This document shows, piece after piece, positions 41,801-50,828 of a stretch of DNA of 64,000 nucleotides (within the stretch, counting starts at the first letter, position 1; each line of letters starts with the position of its first letter). Below the pieces are notes generated by a model. That model searched no databases and was not told the origin of the DNA. It saw only the letters and a program-made list of their open reading frames with translations. The DNA lies in contig NZ_JAUCBM010000003.1 of NCBI RefSeq assembly GCF_030362795.1, positions 248,001-312,000 of the forward strand. The letters run 5' to 3'. Source of the stretch: Pseudochrobactrum kiredjianiae (lineage in GTDB: Bacteria > Pseudomonadota > Alphaproteobacteria > Rhizobiales > Rhizobiaceae). The position numbers and the translations under genes are program-made.

Positions 41801-44311
41801 ATGAATCACAAACAGCAGTTTATTGAGAGACAGATTTTGAAAAAGCTATCGGCGTTTTCCTTACGGTTCGTGTTAAGTTTGTTTCTGCTGTTTGCAGGGC
41901 TGACTGCCGGAGGGATTGCGGATACCGGTTGGATGAGTGCGCAGGCACAAACCATGCCGGACAGCGCAGAGGCTCCCAAAGCTCAGGAGGCGACGCAAAG
42001 CTCGGTTGTGCAGCCAAATCTGGCTACGCAGCAAAAGACTGTGGTTGAAGATTTGCGCAAGCAAATAGAGGAAATTAACAAGGCGCTTGATAAGTCTAAA
42101 CATAATGATGAAGCGCTGGCCAATATTAAGGTCAAACTTGAAGCTATCTTTAAAAAGCTGCTTGATGCGGGTGTCGCATTTCGCCCGCGCTTAGGTGAAA
42201 TTAATTCGCGTCTGGAGCAGATCGGGCCACCGCCTGCTGAAGGGAAACCGGCGGAATCGGAAATTGTTGCCACAGAACGTGCGCGCCTGACCGGAGAAAA
42301 AGCCGAGATCAATACGGTTCTTGGTTTTACTGAAGATGCATCGGTACAGACCAGTCAGCTGATTGAAAAAATCGGTGCTATGCGCCGTGATCTGTTCACG
42401 CAGACTCTGTCGCAGCGCGTTGACATTAATACGGCGCTGGTCACCGAGGTGATCAATGCTGCCGGTTATGAGACCAAGACATTTTACTATCTTTTGAAGT
42501 CCTGGTGGGATTTCACGCTTTATCCAAATCTCTCGACATTGCTGGGCGTGCTTGCCATTGCGGTTTTTCCGGCATTGCTGATTCATTTAAGCGCACGGCG
42601 CTGGTTGGCTGACCTTTACGAGCGCGATCCGCTGGAGGAAAAGCCAAGCTATCTCAGCCGTTTGTCGGTCGCTTTCTGGTCAACGGTTATTCCGTCGCTA
42701 GCAATTGTTGTGTTTCTGGGGCTTGTCTACGGGTTGCTTCAACGGTTCAACCTGTTGCGGCCAGATGTGGGGCAATTGCTTGCCGCGCTGTTCTCCTTAT
42801 TCTGTGTGGTGCTGTTTATCTACCGGCTGGCCCGCGGTGTTCTCAGCCCGGATATGCCGAACTGGCGTTTGTTGCCGATAGCACCGAAACCGGCTCATAT
42901 TTTGATCTGGTTGCTGACGGCAGCCGCCATTACGCAAAGTATTGAATATTTTCTGGAAATTCTGAATGGTGTGATGTCGTCGCCGCTGTCGCTGACCGTG
43001 GCGAAGAGTGTGATCGGTACGGCAATGGTCGGTGCATTGCTGTTGGCAATTGCTTTCCTGAAGCCGATCCAAAACCCCAAAACCGGCGAATTGCGAGAAT
43101 GGCCGAAACTGACCAAAATCATCCTGATTTTGCTCGGATTGATACCGATCTGTGCTGCGGTTCTGGGTTATATCGGTCTGGCGCGTTTTGTGGCGCAGCA
43201 GATTGTAGTGACCGGTGCTTTTATCGTGACCATGTATCTGGGCTTCCTGACCGCGCGTGCGATCACTCATGAAAAAGCATTTGCAAACACCAGTCTGGGA
43301 CGGAAACTGCGCGATAAGTTCAATGCCAATGATGCGACATTGGATCAGCTTGGTCTGGCTGCTGGTATTTTTATCAATCTGATTGTGTTGCTGATTGGTG
43401 TGCCGCTGGTTCTGATGCAGTTCGGTTTCCAGTGGTCGGAGATGATCTCCGGATTCATTCGGCTCATGACCAGTTTTCAGATCGGCAGTTTTTCGATTTC
43501 ACTGCTGAGTATTCTGACCGGTATTCTGCTGTTTATACTGGGGTATTTTGTAACCGGATTGTTCCAGAACTGGCTGGACGGCAGCGTGATGGCGCGTGGC
43601 CGCGTTGATCCGGGCGTGCGCAACTCCATTAAAACGGTCGTCGGCTATGTTGGTCTGGCGCTATCAGGGCTGCTCGGTATTTCTGCCGCAGGGATCAATC
43701 TTTCCAGTCTGGCACTGGTGGCCGGTGGTCTTTCCCTTGGTATCGGTTTTGGCTTGCAGAATATTGTCTCGAACTTTGTTTCGGGTCTGATCCTGCTGGC
43801 CGAACGCCCGCTGAAAGTCGGTGACTGGGTTCAGACCGGAACCGTTAGCGGTTTCGTAAAAAAGATCAGTGTTCGTGCAACCGAGGTTGAAACCTTCCAG
43901 CGTGAAACGATCATTGTGCCGAACTCGACACTGATTAATGATAATGTTGGTAACTGGACGCACCGTAACAAACTTGGCCGCTCTGACCTGCAAATTCTGA
44001 TCGGCTATCGTACAGATGTACGCAAAATTCAGGCGATGCTGTTTGAGATTGCCAAAGAAACGCCGCTGGTTCTGAAAAATCCGGAGCCGATGGTGTTTCT
44101 GATCAATATGACGGAACTCGTCAGCAGCAATATGATGATGCGTTTTGAAATTCGTATTTTTCTGGCAGATATTACCAGTGCGCTTGGTGTGCGTAATGAA
44201 TTGCAATTCACGATTGTTGAGCGTTTCGCAGAAAAAGGCATTAGCGTCATGCCTTTGCCATCGCCGATTGTTTATCCGGAACCGCATGTGAATTCGGAAG
44301 AGGAAACTTAA
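41801..44311 (+). CDS. Large mechanosensitive ion channel (MscS family, DUF3772 type)
   Basis: 836 residues. A signal sequence (LRFVLSLFLLFAGLTAGG, cleavage near AQA) leads to a periplasmic coiled-coil-like domain of about 180 residues (DUF3772 type, with KTVVEDLRKQIEEINKAL). Several transmembrane segments (about 240-600) and the C-terminal MscS core follow: the pore helix and beta domain SLALVAGGLSLGIGFGLQNI, LAERPLKVGDWVQTGTVSG and VPNSTLINDNVGNWT. Such K-type channels open on membrane tension and protect against osmotic downshift. A palindromic repeat starts 16 bp after the stop. Confidence 0.93.
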   Translation: MNHKQQFIERQILKKLSAFSLRFVLSLFLLFAGLTAGGIADTGWMSAQAQTMPDSAEAPKAQEATQSSVVQPNLATQQKTVVEDLRKQIEEINKALDKSKHNDEALANIKVKLEAIFKKLLDAGVAFRPRLGEINSRLEQIGPPPAEGKPAESEIVATERARLTGEKAEINTVLGFTEDASVQTSQLIEKIGAMRRDLFTQTLSQRVDINTALVTEVINAAGYETKTFYYLLKSWWDFTLYPNLSTLLGVLAIAVFPALLIHLSARRWLADLYERDPLEEKPSYLSRLSVAFWSTVIPSLAIVVFLGLVYGLLQRFNLLRPDVGQLLAALFSLFCVVLFIYRLARGVLSPDMPNWRLLPIAPKPAHILIWLLTAAAITQSIEYFLEILNGVMSSPLSLTVAKSVIGTAMVGALLLAIAFLKPIQNPKTGELREWPKLTKIILILLGLIPICAAVLGYIGLARFVAQQIVVTGAFIVTMYLGFLTARAITHEKAFANTSLGRKLRDKFNANDATLDQLGLAAGIFINLIVLLIGVPLVLMQFGFQWSEMISGFIRLMTSFQIGSFSISLLSILTGILLFILGYFVTGLFQNWLDGSVMARGRVDPGVRNSIKTVVGYVGLALSGLLGISAAGINLSSLALVAGGLSLGIGFGLQNIVSNFVSGLILLAERPLKVGDWVQTGTVSGFVKKISVRATEVETFQRETIIVPNSTLINDNVGNWTHRNKLGRSDLQILIGYRTDVRKIQAMLFEIAKETPLVLKNPEPMVFLINMTELVSSNMMMRFEIRIFLADITSALGVRNELQFTIVERFAEKGISVMPLPSPIVYPEPHVNSEEET

Positions 44312-44327
44312 AGCTGCGAGAGTGCTT

Positions 44328-44431
44328 ACAGCATAATTCCTTAAACTTGAATCCGTTTAAGTAAAGCTATGCTGTAAATATAAAGTGTTAGAGCGACCTT
44401 TGTGCGCCCAAGAGGGCGCACGGCGCTCTAT
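44328..44431. repeat. Two-hairpin repeat, copy A (reverse orientation)
   Basis: First a TACAGCATAATTCC...GCTATGCTGTA hairpin, then GAGCG...TGTGCGCCC-AAG-AGGGCGCACGGCGCTC. The reverse complement aligns closely with 60740-60848 and with 47749-47844. A further TCCCGAAAAG/CTTTTCGGGA hairpin follows at 44431-44461. Confidence 0.8.
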
Positions 44432-44603
44432 CCCGAAAAGTTGTTCGATTCTTTTCGGGATTAAGCTTTAATTAACCGGCCATTCAGTTGCGGTTCATCG
44501 GTAATGATTATAAATAAGGCCATGAAATGATGCACAGCAGACAAAAATGTGACTGATGACAGAGCATTTAAAGTGTATCAAATTTCAGAGATTGGGGAGT
44601 GCT

Positions 44604-44888
44604 ATGGTGAATATGAAAAAAACCGGATTTGGCAGCCTTGTTGTGGTTGCAGGCATTCTGGCCGGATCAGTGTCCGCCTTAGCTGCATCCGTTCTGAATA
44701 GCGACAGCACAGCGCAGACGCTTGTGGTGACTGAAGGTTCGTCCAAGCAGCAGGTCACTGTGCAGCCGGGCGAAAAAGTAACGATCTGCCCGAGCGGTTG
44801 TTTTGTAACATTCCCGAATGGTGACCGTGAGGCGCTGACCGGTAATGAAGCCATTACAATCCTGAATGGCGGCGGCACTTATAAATAA
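44604..44888 (+). CDS. Small exported protein of unknown function
   Basis: 94 residues from the ATG at 44604 with a GGGGAG site; the longer frame from 44556 adds sequence with no signal. The signal peptide is FGSLVVVAGILAGSVSALAA. The mature part (about 65 residues) has the strand-rich core TLVVTEGSSKQQVTVQPGEK, then a Cys pair (TICPSGCFVTFPNGD). The CPSGC motif could be a disulfide or metal site in the periplasm. I know no named family. It ends in a terminator. Confidence 0.65.
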   Translation: MVNMKKTGFGSLVVVAGILAGSVSALAASVLNSDSTAQTLVVTEGSSKQQVTVQPGEKVTICPSGCFVTFPNGDREALTGNEAITILNGGGTYK

Positions 44889-44913
44889 GCGCTGACAGCT
44901 CAAAAAATTTAAC

Positions 44914-44950
44914 AAAAAGTCGCAATGGTCATCGCCGTTGCGGCTTTTTT
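44914..44950 (+). terminator. Rho-independent terminator
   Basis: AAGTCGCAA pairs with TTGCGGCTT (one G-T pair) around a 12 nt loop, followed by T6. Confidence 0.85.
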
Positions 44951-45086
44951 GTTGCGCTATTTCTCACGGATCAGAACCTGCGTCGCGGCGCTTTTCGGCT
45001 GTGTCGCAAACAGACCTTACAACGCATTGAACTGACAGCATAGTAAGCGAAACCGGCTTTGGGTGTCTCAAGGGAGATGCACTCAT

Positions 45087-45179
45087 GACGGGAGATTTGC
45101 GCCCTGCCACGTTGTTGCCGTGCCGGTTGAAGGCACTGAAATAACAGGCTGTTTCAGAGTGTTGCAGTGCCGGACCGTC
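45087..45179 (+). promoter_or_regulatory. Structured leader upstream of the dimethylglycine dehydrogenase-like gene
   Basis: GACGG (45087-45091) pairs with CCGTC (45175-45179) and encloses CACG/CGTG near 45109-45123 and GGCACTG (45132-45138) with CAGTGCC (45165-45171). CTGAAA (45136-45141) can instead pair with TTTCAG (45152-45157), sharing bases with that helix. This looks like a folded 5' leader ending 45 bp before the start codon. It does not match the glycine riboswitch core as I know it. Confidence 0.4.
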
Positions 45180-45224
45180 TCCTGAAGAAAGACGCGGCAA
45201 TGTCGGTTCAGAGGAATAGATTTC

Positions 45225-47735
45225 ATGAAGACCCATGCCCGTGCGGTGGTTATTGGTGGCGGTGTGGTAGGCGTGTCAACGCTCTATCATCTGGCGAAAA
45301 AAGGCTGGACAGATTCTGTACTGATTGAGCGCAAAGAGCTCACTTCAGGCTCGACATGGCATGCGGCAGGGCTTTTGCCATTGTTCAACCTTAGTTATTC
45401 GGTTGGCCAGATTCATAAATATTCCGTCAAATTCTATCAGGAACTGCAGGAAGAAACCGGCCTGAATGTCGGCTTCAGCAATTGCAGCAATATTCGCTTA
45501 GCGCGTACCAAAGATCGCTGGGATGAATATATGTATTATGCCAGTGTTGCCGAAACCATTGGTGTGCCGGTTAAACTGCTGACGCCGGAAGAGGTCAAGG
45601 AAGTCTGGCCGCTGGCAGAAACAGACGGCATTATCGGTGCAATTCAGCATCCCGATGACGGATATATTCAGCCGGCAGATCTTACTCAGGCGCTGGCAAA
45701 GGGCGCCCGCGACATGGGCGCTACGATTTATCGCTATACTGCGGTGATTGATATTGAGCAATTGCCGGGCGGTAAGTGGCTGGTCAAAACCGACAAGGGC
45801 GACATTACCGCTGACCATGTTGTTTCCGCCTCGGGTAGTTTCGCTGCCAAAACCGGCAAGATGGTTGGTCTGACTGTACCGGTCGTGCCGGTAGAGCATC
45901 AGTATATTGTGACCGAACCACATCCTGCTGTGATGGAGCGCAAGGCAAAAGGTTTGCCGGAAATGGGCGTGCTGCGCGAGAGCGACAGCTCATGGTATAT
46001 GCGTGAGGAAAATGGCGGCTTGCTGCTCGGGCCTTATGAGATCGGCGCGCCGGTTTGCTATCAGGATGGCCCATCGGATGAGAGTGAATATGAGCTGTTT
46101 CAGGAAGATCTCGAACGCCTGATGCCTTATATCGAGACTGCGATTGCGCGTGTTCCGGCTTTTGGTGAAGTGGGGATTAAGAAGGTTTATAACGGCGCGA
46201 TTGCCTATACGCCGGATGGTAACCCGATTATTGGCCCTGCACCGGGACTGAAGAACTTTTGGCTCAATGAAGGCCATTCCTTTGGTGTGACCGCAGCCGG
46301 TGGTGCCGGTTGGCAGCTGGCCGAATGGATTGTGGAAGGTGAGCCGTCCATTGATATGATGGGTGTCGATCCGCGCCGTTTTGGCCCTTATGTCACGGAA
46401 GGCTATCTCAAGGAAAAAGCCGAAGAAGCCTATGCTGATGTGTTCTCCGTCCATTATCCGGATGAAGAACGCGGCGGTGCGCGTCCGCTGAAGCGTTCCC
46501 CGTCCTATGATCGCCAGAAGGCGCTGGGTGCTGTATTCGGTTCAGTCTATGGTTGGGAGCGTGCCAACTGGTTTGCGCCGCAAGGCTATGGGCTTGATGT
46601 TGCTTCGCTCGACAAGCCGGATGTGCTGCTTAATCAGAACCATCCTGATCCGGATGCTAATGGTAAAGTGCAGGAACTCTGGTCATTCCGCCGCTCGAAT
46701 TATTTTGAGCATGTGGGCAATGAAGTGAAAAATGTCACCAATAATGTCGGCTTGCTGGATATGTCTGCTTTCGCCAAGATGGAAGTGAGTGGCTCCGGTG
46801 CCCGTACGTGGCTGGAAAGCATTCTGGCGAACCGTGTACCGAAGAAACAGGGGCGTGTGGCGCTGAGCCATATGCTGACGCCGCAGGGTGGTGTGCAGAG
46901 CGAGTTCACGGTTTATGAGTGGAAACCTGGCACATTCTATCTGGTATCTGCCGGTGCCTATGAGAATATCGACCATGATTATCTCTATAAGCTGGCTCCG
47001 AAAGATGGCTCGGTTATTTTGCGCCCGATCACGCAGAAATATGGCGTGCTGGTTCTTGCAGGGCCAAACAGCCGCAAAGTTTTGGAAAAACTGACCCGCA
47101 CCAGCCTGTCTAATGCGGATTTCCCTTGGCTTACAGGTAAGGAAATCAGTGTTGGTACTGCAACGGCGCATGCTCTGCGCGTCAACTTTGTCGGTGAACT
47201 GGGTTGGGAACTGCATCATCCGATTGAGCAGCAGAACACGATCTATGATCTGGTGATGGAAGCAGGGGCAGAGTTCGGCATCAAACCGTTTGGTATCCGC
47301 GCCATGTCTTCGATGGGGCTTGAAAAATCCTATCGCCTGATCCCGCGTGAAATGTCTGTTGAATATAATGCTCTTGAATCCGGTCTCGATCGTTTCGTGC
47401 ATCCGAATAAGGGTGAGTTTATCGGTCGTGATGCGGTTATTGCTGCTCAGGAAAAGGGTTTGCGCTGGAATTTCGTGACACTTGAGGTTCATGGGGTCGA
47501 TGATGCCGATGCCCGTGGTTCTGAGGCAATCCATAAAGACGGCAAACTGGTTGGGCGCGCAACCAATGGCGGTTTTGCATGGCGTCTCAATAAGAGCATT
47601 GCACTGGCTATGGTGAAGCCGGAATATTCTGCGATCGGCACAGAATTGGAAATCAGCATTCTGGGCAAGGACTATAAAGTAACGATTATTCCTGAATCGC
47701 CATTCGATCCTGAGAATGAACGTCTTCGCGGATAA
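45225..47735 (+). CDS. Dimethylglycine/sarcosine dehydrogenase-like FAD oxidoreductase with GcvT domain
   Basis: 836 residues. The N-terminal FAD-binding DAO domain (1-400) has the dinucleotide motif VIGGGVVGVSTLYHLAKKG and SGSTWHAAGLLP, where the His aligns with the residue carrying covalent FAD in dimethylglycine and sarcosine dehydrogenases. The C-terminal half (about 430-830) is a folate-binding GcvT/aminomethyltransferase pair (e.g. GLDMSAFAKMEVSG, GELGWELHHP, ESGLDRFVHPNKGEF). It demethylates dimethylglycine or sarcosine and passes one carbon to tetrahydrofolate. The GlxA/GbdR-type regulator and glycine-betaine transporter nearby fit betaine catabolism. Confidence 0.93.
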   Translation: MKTHARAVVIGGGVVGVSTLYHLAKKGWTDSVLIERKELTSGSTWHAAGLLPLFNLSYSVGQIHKYSVKFYQELQEETGLNVGFSNCSNIRLARTKDRWDEYMYYASVAETIGVPVKLLTPEEVKEVWPLAETDGIIGAIQHPDDGYIQPADLTQALAKGARDMGATIYRYTAVIDIEQLPGGKWLVKTDKGDITADHVVSASGSFAAKTGKMVGLTVPVVPVEHQYIVTEPHPAVMERKAKGLPEMGVLRESDSSWYMREENGGLLLGPYEIGAPVCYQDGPSDESEYELFQEDLERLMPYIETAIARVPAFGEVGIKKVYNGAIAYTPDGNPIIGPAPGLKNFWLNEGHSFGVTAAGGAGWQLAEWIVEGEPSIDMMGVDPRRFGPYVTEGYLKEKAEEAYADVFSVHYPDEERGGARPLKRSPSYDRQKALGAVFGSVYGWERANWFAPQGYGLDVASLDKPDVLLNQNHPDPDANGKVQELWSFRRSNYFEHVGNEVKNVTNNVGLLDMSAFAKMEVSGSGARTWLESILANRVPKKQGRVALSHMLTPQGGVQSEFTVYEWKPGTFYLVSAGAYENIDHDYLYKLAPKDGSVILRPITQKYGVLVLAGPNSRKVLEKLTRTSLSNADFPWLTGKEISVGTATAHALRVNFVGELGWELHHPIEQQNTIYDLVMEAGAEFGIKPFGIRAMSSMGLEKSYRLIPREMSVEYNALESGLDRFVHPNKGEFIGRDAVIAAQEKGLRWNFVTLEVHGVDDADARGSEAIHKDGKLVGRATNGGFAWRLNKSIALAMVKPEYSAIGTELEISILGKDYKVTIIPESPFDPENERLRG

Positions 47736-47748
47736 GTTTCAGACACTA

Positions 47749-47844
47749 GTGCGCCCTCTTGGGCGCACAAAACTCGCTCTAACAATATATATTTACAGCA
47801 TAATTTTACCTTGAACTGATTCAAGCTTAAAGAATTATGCTGTA
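47749..47844. repeat. Two-hairpin repeat, copy B
   Basis: GTGCGCCCTCTTGGGCGCAC hairpin followed by CTCGCTCTAAC and a TTTACAGCATAATT...AATTATGCTGTAAA hairpin. Same family as 44328-44431 and 60740-60848. It begins 14 bp after the dehydrogenase stop. Confidence 0.8.
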
Positions 47845-47848
47845 AAAC

Positions 47849-47890
47849 AAAAACCACCGGCATTTCTCACGAAGTGCCGGTGGTTTTTTT
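47849..47890 (+). terminator. Rho-independent terminator
   Basis: AACCACCGGCA pairs with TGCCGGTGGTT around a 13 nt loop, followed by a T7 run, downstream of the dehydrogenase gene and repeat B. Confidence 0.9.
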
Positions 47891-47930
47891 ATGTGCGGAT
47901 TGATGGTAGCGGTATCAATTGCAGGCAAAG

Positions 47931-47957
47931 AAAAAGGCCGGTTTAACCGGCCTTTTA
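47931..47957. terminator. Bidirectional terminator
   Basis: AAAAAGGCCGG-TTTAA-CCGGCCTTTTA has flanking A and T runs. It ends the minus-strand regulator gene (stop at 47965). Confidence 0.88.
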
Positions 47958-47964
47958 TATGGGA

Positions 47965-48963
47965 TTACGCAGCAATGAGCTGTTTTCTGTCGGCACGTTC
48001 CTGCTGTGGTGAGCGGCCATAAAGCTCGCGATAGCACTTGGAAAAATGCGAGGCAGAGACAAAGCCGCAGGCAACGGCCACTTCAACCACTGGCATTGAA
48101 GACTGAATTAGCAAGTGACGGGCACGGTCGAGGCGGATTTCCAGATAATAGCGGGCAGGGGAACGTCCCATTTCCTGACGGAACAGGCGCTCAATCTGGC
48201 GGCGAGACAGGCCAACATTGCCAGCCACATCCAGCAGCGACAGCGGCTCGGTGAGGCAACCTTCCATCATTTCAATGATCGACAGTACTTTGGAGTTCTG
48301 AACACCCAGACGTGCGCGTAACGGCAGACGCTGACGGTCATGCGGTTTGCGTACGCGATCAGTCAGTGCCTGCTCACAGATGCTGTTGACCAGATTTTCA
48401 TCAAAGTCATCGCCGATCAGCTTGAGCATCATGTCCAGAGCTGCGGTGCCGCCTGCACAAGTATAGAGATTGCTGTCGATTTCAAACAAATCCGCATAGA
48501 CCTCAGCCTTCGGAAAGGTCTCGGAAAAGCCCGGCAGGTTCTCCCAGTGAATGGCGCAGCGCTTGCCGGAAAGCAGTCCTGCAGTGGCCAGAATATGCGC
48601 GCCGGTGCAAAGACCGCCGACCGAAATACCGCGATTATAAGATTCGCGCAGCCATGCCAGCGTGGATTTATTCTGATAGCTTTCCACATTCACGCCGGCG
48701 CAGACAAAGACCATGCTGGGGCGGTTTTCACCAATCAGATTGCGGCGTTCATCATCGAGTGAAGTATTCGCGGAAAATTCAATGTCACTGGAGGCCGTAA
48801 CCGGCTTGCCGTCAGCAGAGGCTAAGCGCCAGCGATAGGCTTCATAGCCCAGCATACGATTGGCAATGCGCAGCGGCTCAATCGCCGTGGCAAAGGCAAT
48901 CATCGAAAAATTTGGTACCAGAAAAAAGACAATAGACCGCTTAAGCCGCGCTTTATCATTCAT
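47965..48963 (-). CDS. GlxA/GbdR-type AraC family regulator (DJ-1/PfpI-like N-terminal domain)
   Basis: 332 residues. The N-terminal 200 residues are a class I glutamine amidotransferase-like (DJ-1/PfpI) domain, starting SIVFFLVPNFSMIAFATAIE, with the nucleophile-elbow region VGGLCTGAHILATAGLL. The C-terminal AraC double HTH (about 225-325) includes LSLLDVAGNVGLSRRQIERL and ACGFVSASHFSKCYRELYG. This architecture is shared by GbdR, CdhR and ArgR of Pseudomonas, which sense betaine, carnitine or arginine derivatives. Next to a dimethylglycine dehydrogenase-like gene and near proXWV, a GbdR-like role is the best guess. Confidence 0.92.
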   Translation of the reverse strand: MNDKARLKRSIVFFLVPNFSMIAFATAIEPLRIANRMLGYEAYRWRLASADGKPVTASSDIEFSANTSLDDERRNLIGENRPSMVFVCAGVNVESYQNKSTLAWLRESYNRGISVGGLCTGAHILATAGLLSGKRCAIHWENLPGFSETFPKAEVYADLFEIDSNLYTCAGGTAALDMMLKLIGDDFDENLVNSICEQALTDRVRKPHDRQRLPLRARLGVQNSKVLSIIEMMEGCLTEPLSLLDVAGNVGLSRRQIERLFRQEMGRSPARYYLEIRLDRARHLLIQSSMPVVEVAVACGFVSASHFSKCYRELYGRSPQQERADRKQLIAA

Positions 48964-49561
48964 GGCCGTGTTCCCGCATATTCAGAGCTGTTTTGCCTGA
49001 GGGCAAAATGCTCAATTATCTATTTTAAGCAGCACCGGACTGAGCAGAGAAAAAACGGATCTCATCCTGAAGGATAATCTCCCCGCAAAAGCGGCCTCTG
49101 TTGTTGTCGTCACTACTTTTATCGTTTGATATCTTGTTACGCCTTATCTCTGTCCCATACAGACGACGCAATCAGGATATCGGTATTGAGACATATTCTT
49201 CGCAGTTAGGGAAGTGCGGCCAAATGCCTGTCGCTAAATGGTATTTTGATAGCGAAAAATGGCGCGCAAAAGCAGATTTTTTGTAATCTTAGAATGGCTA
49301 TAAACTCAAAACATGTCGCGAACGGTATATGGTTGATAGTTGTAACGATTTTTCCCTCTCCAAAGAGGAGTAAAAGCCCTTATCTCCCTCAAAATATGAT
49401 TTTGGCGTGCAACCATAGCGGGCTGTTGTGCGTTCATAAGAATGAGACTGTTTTGTCTGTTGATGCGCAATTGTGCTGTCTTTTGCTTGAAATAATTCAG
49501 CAAAGCAGCTCAGGGTTGAAAACAGGGCAGCCTTTCCGGTTAAGATTTGGGAGATAAATGA
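48964..49561. other. Gene-free region upstream of the AraC regulator gene
   Basis: About 600 bp. Several overlapping ORFs of 60-140 codons occur on both strands (for example 49298-49717 minus), but they lack ribosome sites and domains and conflict with the entericidin-like gene. No repeat or strong stem-loop seen. Confidence 0.45.
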
Positions 49562-49696
49562 ATGAAGACTTCTGTATTTACCCCGCTTGTAATTGTTGTG
49601 TGTGCTTTTGCTCTCGCTGCCTGCGCGAATACTGTGCGTGGTGTCGGCAAAGATGTGAAAGATACCGGCCGCGCTGTGCAGCAGACAATTGAATAA
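49562..49696 (+). CDS. Entericidin-like small lipoprotein
   Basis: 44 residues starting MKTSVFTPLVIVVCAFALAA, with a lipobox LAAC and a mature part CANTVRGVGKDVKDTGRAVQ plus QTIE. This is the entericidin A/B (EcnA/EcnB) family pattern: short lipoprotein with N-T-x-x-G-x-G-x-D and D-T-G. A GGGAG site lies before the ATG and a terminator follows 22 bp after the stop. Entericidins are cell-envelope lipoproteins linked to stationary-phase lysis or stress; the role in this group is unproven. Confidence 0.88.
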   Translation: MKTSVFTPLVIVVCAFALAACANTVRGVGKDVKDTGRAVQQTIE

Positions 49697-49718
49697 AGAA
49701 CTGCTTTTATTAAGCACA

Positions 49719-49752
49719 AAACCCGCATTGCCTGCGCAATGCGGGTTTATTT
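49719..49752. terminator. Rho-independent terminator
   Basis: AAACCCGCATTG (49719-49730) pairs with CAATGCGGGTTT (49737-49748). It lies between convergent genes and can serve both. Confidence 0.88.
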
Positions 49753-49772
49753 TATGGAAATATTTTAATTAT

Positions 49773-50828
49773 TTAACGCCGCACCATTGCGGCCATGACG
49801 GAACTCACTGAAGTCTGGCCTATAATAATACCTTTTTCGCAGCAGATATTTATCTGCTCGGCCTGTTCATCAACCAGTTTACGCATAGCTTCTTCCAGCA
49901 GACAATCACAGCGGATCACAGGCAGATTGGTGTTTTCACCTTGTGGCGGCGACATAATCGTATCGACACGGATAACCCGGCCGCGATTAACTTCCTGCAC
50001 AAAGCTTTCAATATAAGCATCAGCGGGGTTCAGCACGATATCCTGTCCGCTGCCTTGCTGGATAATTTCACCGTCACGCAAAATCGCAATCCGGTCGCCG
50101 AGACGCAGTGCCTCATCAAGATCATGTGTAATGAAAACGATGGTCTTTTTGATTTCCTTCTGTAAGTCCAACAGCACGCTTTGCATATCCACGCGGATCA
50201 GCGGGTCGAGTGCGGAGAAAGCCTCATCCATCAGCAGGATAGGTGCATCATTGGTCAGCGCACGGGCGAGCCCGACACGCTGCTGCATACCACCCGATAA
50301 CTGGTTCGGATATTTTTCTTCAAAACCTTTGAGGCCGACACGATCAATCCAACGATGGGCTTCCTCCAACTGCTTAGCGCGTGGCACGCCCTGAATTTCC
50401 AGTCCGTAAACTGTATTTTCCAAGACTGTACGGTGCGGCAGCAGTGCAAATTTCTGAAATACCATCGCAGTTTTATGCCGACGGAATTCCCGCAACTGCG
50501 CTGGTGACATGGTAACAACATCTTCATCGCCAACCAGCAATTCACCGCTGGTCGGATCAATCAGCCGGTTAATATGGCGGATAAGTGTGGATTTTCCGGA
50601 GCCGGAGAGCCCCATTACCACCTGAATTTCGCCAGCCGGCATATCAATATTAATATCGCGCAACCCCAGAATATGGCCGTGCTGGTCATTGAGTTCGGCT
50701 TTGGTCATGCCGTCTTTAACCAGTTGCACAAAGGCTTTTGGATCATGGCCGAATATTTTGTAGAGGTGGCGAATGGAGATGCCCGCAGCCGGTTGTTCCA
50801 AGGCTGATGCTGTTGAATGATTAGCCAT
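49773..50828 (-). CDS. Glycine betaine/proline ABC transporter ATP-binding protein (ProV-like)
   Basis: 351 residues from the ATG at 50828, overlapping the permease stop by eight bases; the frame extends further upstream inside the permease gene but without family sequence. VMGLSGSGKSTLIRHINRLI (Walker A), NQLSGGMQQRVGLARAL (signature), ILLMDEAFSALDPLIR (Walker B) and FITHDLDEALRLG define the OpuA/ProV class. Residues after about 270 form a partial CBS-like region. It energises uptake of glycine betaine or similar compatible solutes. Confidence 0.93.
   Translation of the reverse strand: MANHSTASALEQPAAGISIRHLYKIFGHDPKAFVQLVKDGMTKAELNDQHGHILGLRDINIDMPAGEIQVVMGLSGSGKSTLIRHINRLIDPTSGELLVGDEDVVTMSPAQLREFRRHKTAMVFQKFALLPHRTVLENTVYGLEIQGVPRAKQLEEAHRWIDRVGLKGFEEKYPNQLSGGMQQRVGLARALTNDAPILLMDEAFSALDPLIRVDMQSVLLDLQKEIKKTIVFITHDLDEALRLGDRIAILRDGEIIQQGSGQDIVLNPADAYIESFVQEVNRGRVIRVDTIMSPPQGENTNLPVIRCDCLLEEAMRKLVDEQAEQINICCEKGIIIGQTSVSSVMAAMVRR

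Noticed and set aside
42797-44287. Minus-strand ORFs opposite the MscS-type channel
   Set aside because: Shadow reading of a strongly supported gene.
44951-45224. Glycine riboswitch upstream of the dehydrogenase gene
   Set aside because: The conserved aptamer core (for example the CACCGAAGG-like segment) is absent; only a generic folded leader is supported.
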